This document shows positions 39,704 to 42,039 of a DNA stretch of 42,039 nucleotides, piece by piece (the stretch's first letter is position 1; the number at the start of each line of letters is the position of its first letter). The stretch lies in assembly GCA_964422865.1 (NCBI GenBank), contig CAYRCU010000007.1, positions 1 to 42,039 on the forward strand. Direction: 5' to 3'. The notes under the pieces were generated by a model. It did not search any database. It was not told the DNA's origin and saw only the letters and a list, made by a program, of their open reading frames with translations. The translations under genes and the position numbers were made by a program. Origin of the DNA: CAYRCU01 sp964422865. GTDB lineage: Bacteria; Patescibacteriota; Microgenomatia; UBA8517.

Positions 39704-40464
39704 GCGGAGGGCTTCTTTTGTGCCAGTATGAAAATTGATGGTCCGAAGTTGAGTTTGGACAGTGGCTTTTGAAATGTTTTTTCGGTTTGAAGCATTAACT
39801 CTATAGGGAAGTTTTTCTTGATGAAGGATGACCTAATATTTGATACGGATCTTGTTTCTATTATTTGGAAACTTTGATTTGTAAGTTCTTCTTTTATTAT
39901 ATCCGGATGGAAGTTTAGGAAAGGCAGGGTGCCCTTTTTTTTATTTCTTACACTTCTTTTATCTGTTGGAAATATTTCAAGTGGAAAAGTCAGGTTTCCT
40001 TTGAGGAGGTTTTTTACTAATTCTTTGCCATGAAGCTTGTTTGCGAATTCTATCACCAAATATCCGCCGGGTTTTAGAAGGTGATTGATTGATGCAATGG
40101 TTTTCTTGGGATTTTCGAGGTGGTGCATGACTCTGATCATGATAATAAGATCAAAGCTGTTTTTTCTGAACTTTTTTGGTAGATTTTCCAGCTTTAGTTG
40201 GGTGAATGTAATGTTATTGTGGTTTGCGAGTCTTTTTCTGGCTTTGGCTAGAAGGCTTGCGCAGGGATCAGTAAGAACGATTTTTTTTCCTCTATGCACA
40301 TAGGTGTTGGTGTGTCTTCCGTAACCGCATCCTATTTCGAGAATATTTGCGATTTTAGGTACTTTGTCCAGGAATGCTTTTAGAGCGATTTCCTCTGATT
40401 TGTGTTCATATTCTCTTCCTTCCCAGTAGGATGGATAGTCGTATTTGTCGTAGGCTGCTGGCAT
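39700..40464 (-). CDS. Class I SAM-dependent methyltransferase
   Basis: 254 aa. The SAM-binding motif I is ILEIGCGYGRHT (near residue 42), acidic motif II is VLTDP, and the post-motif is FDLIIMIRVMHHLENP, followed by LLKPGGYLVIEF; this is the Methyltransf_11/UbiE-like pattern. Substrate unknown. No Shine-Dalgarno sequence; it starts 15 nt after the muramidase gene, and the two probably form an operon. Confidence 0.88.
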   Translation of the reverse strand: MPAAYDKYDYPSYWEGREYEHKSEEIALKAFLDKVPKIANILEIGCGYGRHTNTYVHRGKKIVLTDPCASLLAKARKRLANHNNITFTQLKLENLPKKFRKNSFDLIIMIRVMHHLENPKKTIASINHLLKPGGYLVIEFANKLHGKELVKNLLKGNLTFPLEIFPTDKRSVRNKKKGTLPFLNFHPDIIKEELTNQSFQIIETRSVSNIRSSFIKKNFPIELMLQTEKTFQKPLSKLNFGPSIFILAQKKPSA

Positions 40465-40479
40465 AATAAAAAAGGGGAG

Positions 40480-41106
40480 TTATTCCATTTCCTTCATGAA
40501 TTGGTTTACTCCTTTGGCCCATGCTCTGTTTGGGGAGTGAGGAACCCATTTATCCATGATTTCGTCCACCGTGACATATCCTTTGTCGATATAGTTTTCT
40601 CTGATACCCTTTGCGACTTTTTCAATGGATTCTTCATATGAATCAAACCTGAGTGTGCCTTTGCTGTGAATTCCCCAACCCCAGCAATTAAAAGAATTTG
40701 TGGGGATTTTTTTGCAGAGATTACTCTCTTTTTGAGCGATGGCGACGAGCAGTCTGAAGTCAAGATTGTACTTGTCGGCTATTTCTATCAGGTAGTTTGA
40801 GTAAGGTGTTAAAGGGGAATTGTGGTAAGAGAGATATTTTTTGATGATTTCATACCGAGCATCTCCGATTTCGAAGTTTGAGGAGAGGATGGGGAGATTG
40901 TTGGGGAGAGAGGCATAAACTTGAACGCCGGTTTTTGGTTCGATAAAGATGCTTTTTTGGGTTTGGGCCGCAAGCACATTTGTTGTTTTGGGTTTTGAAT
41001 GAGAGAGGGTGAGGAGAGCAAATATACTAGTTGCAAGTGCAATGGGAGCTAGCGCCAGAAATGTGGTGACGTACAGAAGGCTTTTTGTCGGAGATTCATT
41101 TAACAT
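40480..41106 (-). CDS. Exported lysozyme-like muramidase/glucosaminidase
   Basis: 208 aa with an N-terminal transmembrane/signal segment (residues 10-35). The C-terminal domain reads DFRLLVAIAQKESNLCKKI with the catalytic-type Glu near residue 128, then FNCWGWGIHS and FDSYEESIEKVAKGIRENYI and WVPHSPNRAWAKGV, typical of lysozyme-like (SLT/glucosaminidase) peptidoglycan hydrolases of CPR and Gram-positives. The C-N-C-W-GWG segment suggests a disulfide. Likely outer-face cell-wall remodelling, complementing the PBP. Confidence 0.82.
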   Translation of the reverse strand: MLNESPTKSLLYVTTFLALAPIALATSIFALLTLSHSKPKTTNVLAAQTQKSIFIEPKTGVQVYASLPNNLPILSSNFEIGDARYEIIKKYLSYHNSPLTPYSNYLIEIADKYNLDFRLLVAIAQKESNLCKKIPTNSFNCWGWGIHSKGTLRFDSYEESIEKVAKGIRENYIDKGYVTVDEIMDKWVPHSPNRAWAKGVNQFMKEME

Positions 41107-41162
41107 TTGTAGCTTTCAGTGCAAAGCATGCCACAAATCGAGCCTCTAAGTCAAATACGCTG

Positions 41163-41236
41163 TGCCCCAGCGAGGACTCGAACCTCGAACCTATTCCTTA
41201 GAAGGGAATTGCTCTGTCCTGTTGAGCTACTGGGGC
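41163..41236 (-). tRNA. tRNA-Arg(TCT)
   Basis: Acceptor GCCCCAG/CTGGGGC, anticodon stem ATTCC/GGAAT with loop CTTCTAA giving TCT, normal T arm, discriminator A, no encoded CCA. Last tRNA of the array before the muramidase gene. Confidence 0.95.
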
Positions 41237-41260
41237 TTGTAAAAAGTGCTGGTTTGTTTG

Positions 41261-41337
41261 TGGAGCGGCGGAGGAGATTCGAACTCCCGACCTTCTCGTT
41301 GGCAACGAGACGCTCTAGCCAGCTGAGCTACCGCCGC
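41261..41337 (-). tRNA. tRNA-Gly(GCC)
   Basis: Acceptor GCGGCGG/CCGCCGC, anticodon stem TCTCG/CGAGA with loop TTGCCAA giving GCC, discriminator T, encoded CCA (41263-41261). Its 5' acceptor strand is repeated 41 nt upstream. Confidence 0.95.
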
Positions 41338-41378
41338 GAATATGGTATGAGCGGAGGCTAAGCTATACTTACCGCCGC
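41338..41378 (-). repeat. 41-nt tRNA-Gly 5'-copy hairpin element
   Basis: Reads GCGGCGG (tRNA-Gly 5' acceptor strand, 41378-41372), TAAGTATAGCTTAG (14 nt), CCTCCGC (complement of the first part with one mismatch, 41357-41351), then a 13-nt spacer, then the real tRNA. Same 7+14+7+13 geometry as the tRNA-Val elements. Confidence 0.85.
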
Positions 41379-41385
41379 TTATGGG

Positions 41386-41458
41386 TGCTGAGGGTGTGAA
41401 TCGAACACACATCTGACGTTCTTCAGACGCCCGCCGTGACCAACTTGGCTACCTCAGC
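41386..41458 (-). tRNA. tRNA-Phe(GAA)
   Basis: Acceptor GCTGAGG/CCTCAGC, anticodon stem GGCGT/ACGTC (one G.U) with loop CTGAAGA giving GAA, T arm GTGTG/CACAC, discriminator A, no CCA. Variable loop is 4 nt, one shorter than usual. A TATAAT at 41476-41471 lies 12 nt upstream. Confidence 0.9.
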
Positions 41459-41470
41459 TTTTAGATTTTT

Positions 41471-41476
41471 ATTATA
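41471..41476 (-). promoter_or_regulatory. -10 box of the tRNA-Phe/Gly/Arg group
   Basis: Perfect TATAAT 12 nt before tRNA-Phe; -35 weak (GTTTAT). The rest of the 114-nt gap holds an inverted repeat AAACCACCA/TGGTAGTTT around a GGCGCC loop, just after tRNA-Val. Confidence 0.5.
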
Positions 41477-41572
41477 CTAAAAAATTTGCGATTATAAACT
41501 ACCACTGGCTGGCGCCTATGGTGGTTTGAAATTTTCACTTTATTGTTTTGTGCTTGAATTGTAAAGAATTTG

Positions 41573-41646
41573 TGAACCCGGCAGGGCTTGAACCTGCGAC
41601 CTCACGGATGTAAGCCGTGCGCTCTGGCCAACTGAGCTACGGGTTC
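41573..41646 (-). tRNA. tRNA-Val(TAC)
   Basis: Acceptor GAACCCG/CGGGTTC, anticodon stem CACGG/CCGTG with loop CTTACAT giving TAC, discriminator A, no full CCA. Preceded by three 41-nt elements that each begin with its 5' acceptor strand. Confidence 0.95.
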
Positions 41647-41650
41647 ATGA

Positions 41651-41773
41651 AATGTAATGAACAGAACCAGTCAAGCTTTGCTTACGGGTTCAATGTAATG
41701 AACAGAACCAGTCAAGCTTTGCTTACGGGTTCAATGTAATGAACAGAACCAGTCAAGCTTTGCTTACGGGTTC
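41651..41773 (-). repeat. Three tandem 41-nt tRNA-Val 5'-copy hairpin elements
   Basis: Copies at 41651-41691, 41692-41732 and 41733-41773 are identical. Each reads GAACCCG (tRNA-Val 5' strand), TAAGCAAAGCTTGA (14 nt, with an AAGC-AAA-GCTT hairpin), CTGGTTC (complement of the first part with one mismatch), then a 13-nt spacer. An extra 4 nt separates the last copy from the tRNA gene. Confidence 0.93.
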
Positions 41774-41776
41774 GTG

Positions 41777-41848
41777 TGGGTCACCCGGGACTCGAACCCG
41801 GAACACCCTGCTTAAGAGGCAGGTGCTCTGCCATTGAGCTAGTGACCC
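41777..41848 (-). tRNA. tRNA-Lys(CTT)
   Basis: Acceptor GGGTCAC/GTGACCC, anticodon stem CCTGC/GCAGG with loop CTCTTAA giving CTT, normal T arm, discriminator A, no CCA. Its first 7 nt (GGGTCAC) are duplicated 2 nt upstream (41857-41851). Confidence 0.94.
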
Positions 41849-41862
41849 TTGTGACCCTCGTG

Positions 41863-41947
41863 TGCCGAGGACAGGACTTGAACCTGCACGCCCGTAAAGA
41901 GCACTACGTCCTCAACGTAGCCTGTCTACCAATTCCAGCACCTCGGC
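41863..41947 (-). tRNA. tRNA-Leu(GAG)
   Basis: Acceptor GCCGAGG/CCTCGGC, anticodon stem CTACG/CGTAG with loop TTGAGGA giving GAG, long variable arm, discriminator A, no CCA. Preceded by a 58-nt element carrying a copy of its first 19-21 nt. Confidence 0.95.
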
Positions 41948-42039
41948 TTGTTTACGATAATACTGGAAGTGGCCAAGCTTTGCTTACCAATTCCAGCACC
42001 TCGGCTTGTTTACGATAATACTGGAAGTGGCCAAGCTTT
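41948..42039 (-). repeat. 58-nt tRNA-Leu 5'-copy hairpin element (1.6 copies, cut by the window edge)
   Basis: Unit (42005-41948): tRNA-Leu(GAG) 5' end of 19 nt, TAAGCAAAGCTTGG (14 nt), CCACTTCCAG (complement of CTGGAATTGG in the copied part, one mismatch), then 15 nt. A second copy begins at 42039 in the middle of the 14-nt cassette. Because the sequence ends here, an assembly-end artefact cannot be excluded for the outer copy. Confidence 0.88.

Noticed and set aside
41651..42039. CRISPR array at the right edge
   Set aside because: The 41- and 58-nt units are contiguous tandem repeats without variable spacers, and their stems derive from the adjacent tRNA genes; no cas genes are nearby.
1..42039. 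Alternative genetic code (TGA as Gly)
   Set aside because: Many intact genes end at TGA with ATGA overlaps and conserved glycines use GGN codons, so the standard code applies.

Overview
The window looks like a chromosome segment from a Candidate Phyla Radiation (Patescibacteria) bacterium, most likely a Microgenomates-type lineage; this placement is inference from gene content, not from a marker tree. Supporting signs: a monoderm-style type IV pilus locus (pilB-pilT-pilC-pilin-pilD-minor pilins-pilM-pilN-pilO) with no pilQ or pilP; pared-down translation proteins (PheT without the tRNA-binding OB insert, ThrRS without TGS, trigger factor without the PPIase domain); many genes overlapping by ATGA; small lineage-type hypothetical proteins; and a GIY-YIG ORF beside a tRNA gene. 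TGA is used as a normal stop, so the code is standard.

Layout. 1-3243 (-): a cysteine-rich, PT-linker cell-surface protein running off the left edge, preceded by an unknown 502-aa protein. 3286-3420 (-): a compact promoter-to-terminator unit with no protein, a candidate small RNA. 3425-4387 (-): a short M3-like metallopeptidase. 4510-15115 (+): the complete pilus operon. 15096-19955 (-): tyrS, a 33-aa membrane peptide, recG, rpmF, nusB, rnc (frameshifted at a 9-A run), rpsP, khpA. 20176-22764 (+): a class A penicillin-binding protein. 22771-28684 (-): thrS-infC-rpmI-rplT-pheS-pheT. 28714-34941 (-): small membrane protein, tRNA-Ala, an unknown protein, tRNA-Val, an unknown coiled-coil protein, trigger factor, a 53-aa basic protein, a holin-like membrane protein, an alpha/beta hydrolase and an Nramp-like transporter. 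34973-37967 (+): an integral membrane protein, two small proteins and a Y-family DNA polymerase. 37951-41106: DUF192 protein (-), Gre-like protein (+), tRNA-Leu with a duplicated GIY-YIG unit, a second candidate small RNA, a methyltransferase and a lysozyme-like muramidase. 41163-42039 (-): six tRNA genes interspersed with repeated copies of their own 5' ends.

The most unusual signals are at the right end. Three tRNA genes (Gly, Val, Leu-GAG) are preceded by partial copies of their own 5' end fused to a 14-nt cassette (consensus TAAGYAWAGCTTRR) and then to an imperfect complement of the copied segment. In the Gly and Val cases the geometry is identical (7+14+7+13 = 41 nt). A related arrangement at tRNA-Leu(UAG) carries a GIY-YIG nuclease gene after a copied tRNA 5' half that stops in the anticodon loop and holds an 18-nt palindrome. 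Together these suggest a family of tRNA-5'-end-targeting elements.

A second window-wide pattern is that genes opening transcription units have a -10 box ending only 6-10 nt before the start codon (11 cases), so leaderless mRNAs appear to be the rule. Classical Shine-Dalgarno sites occur mostly inside operons, the best one before the major pilin.
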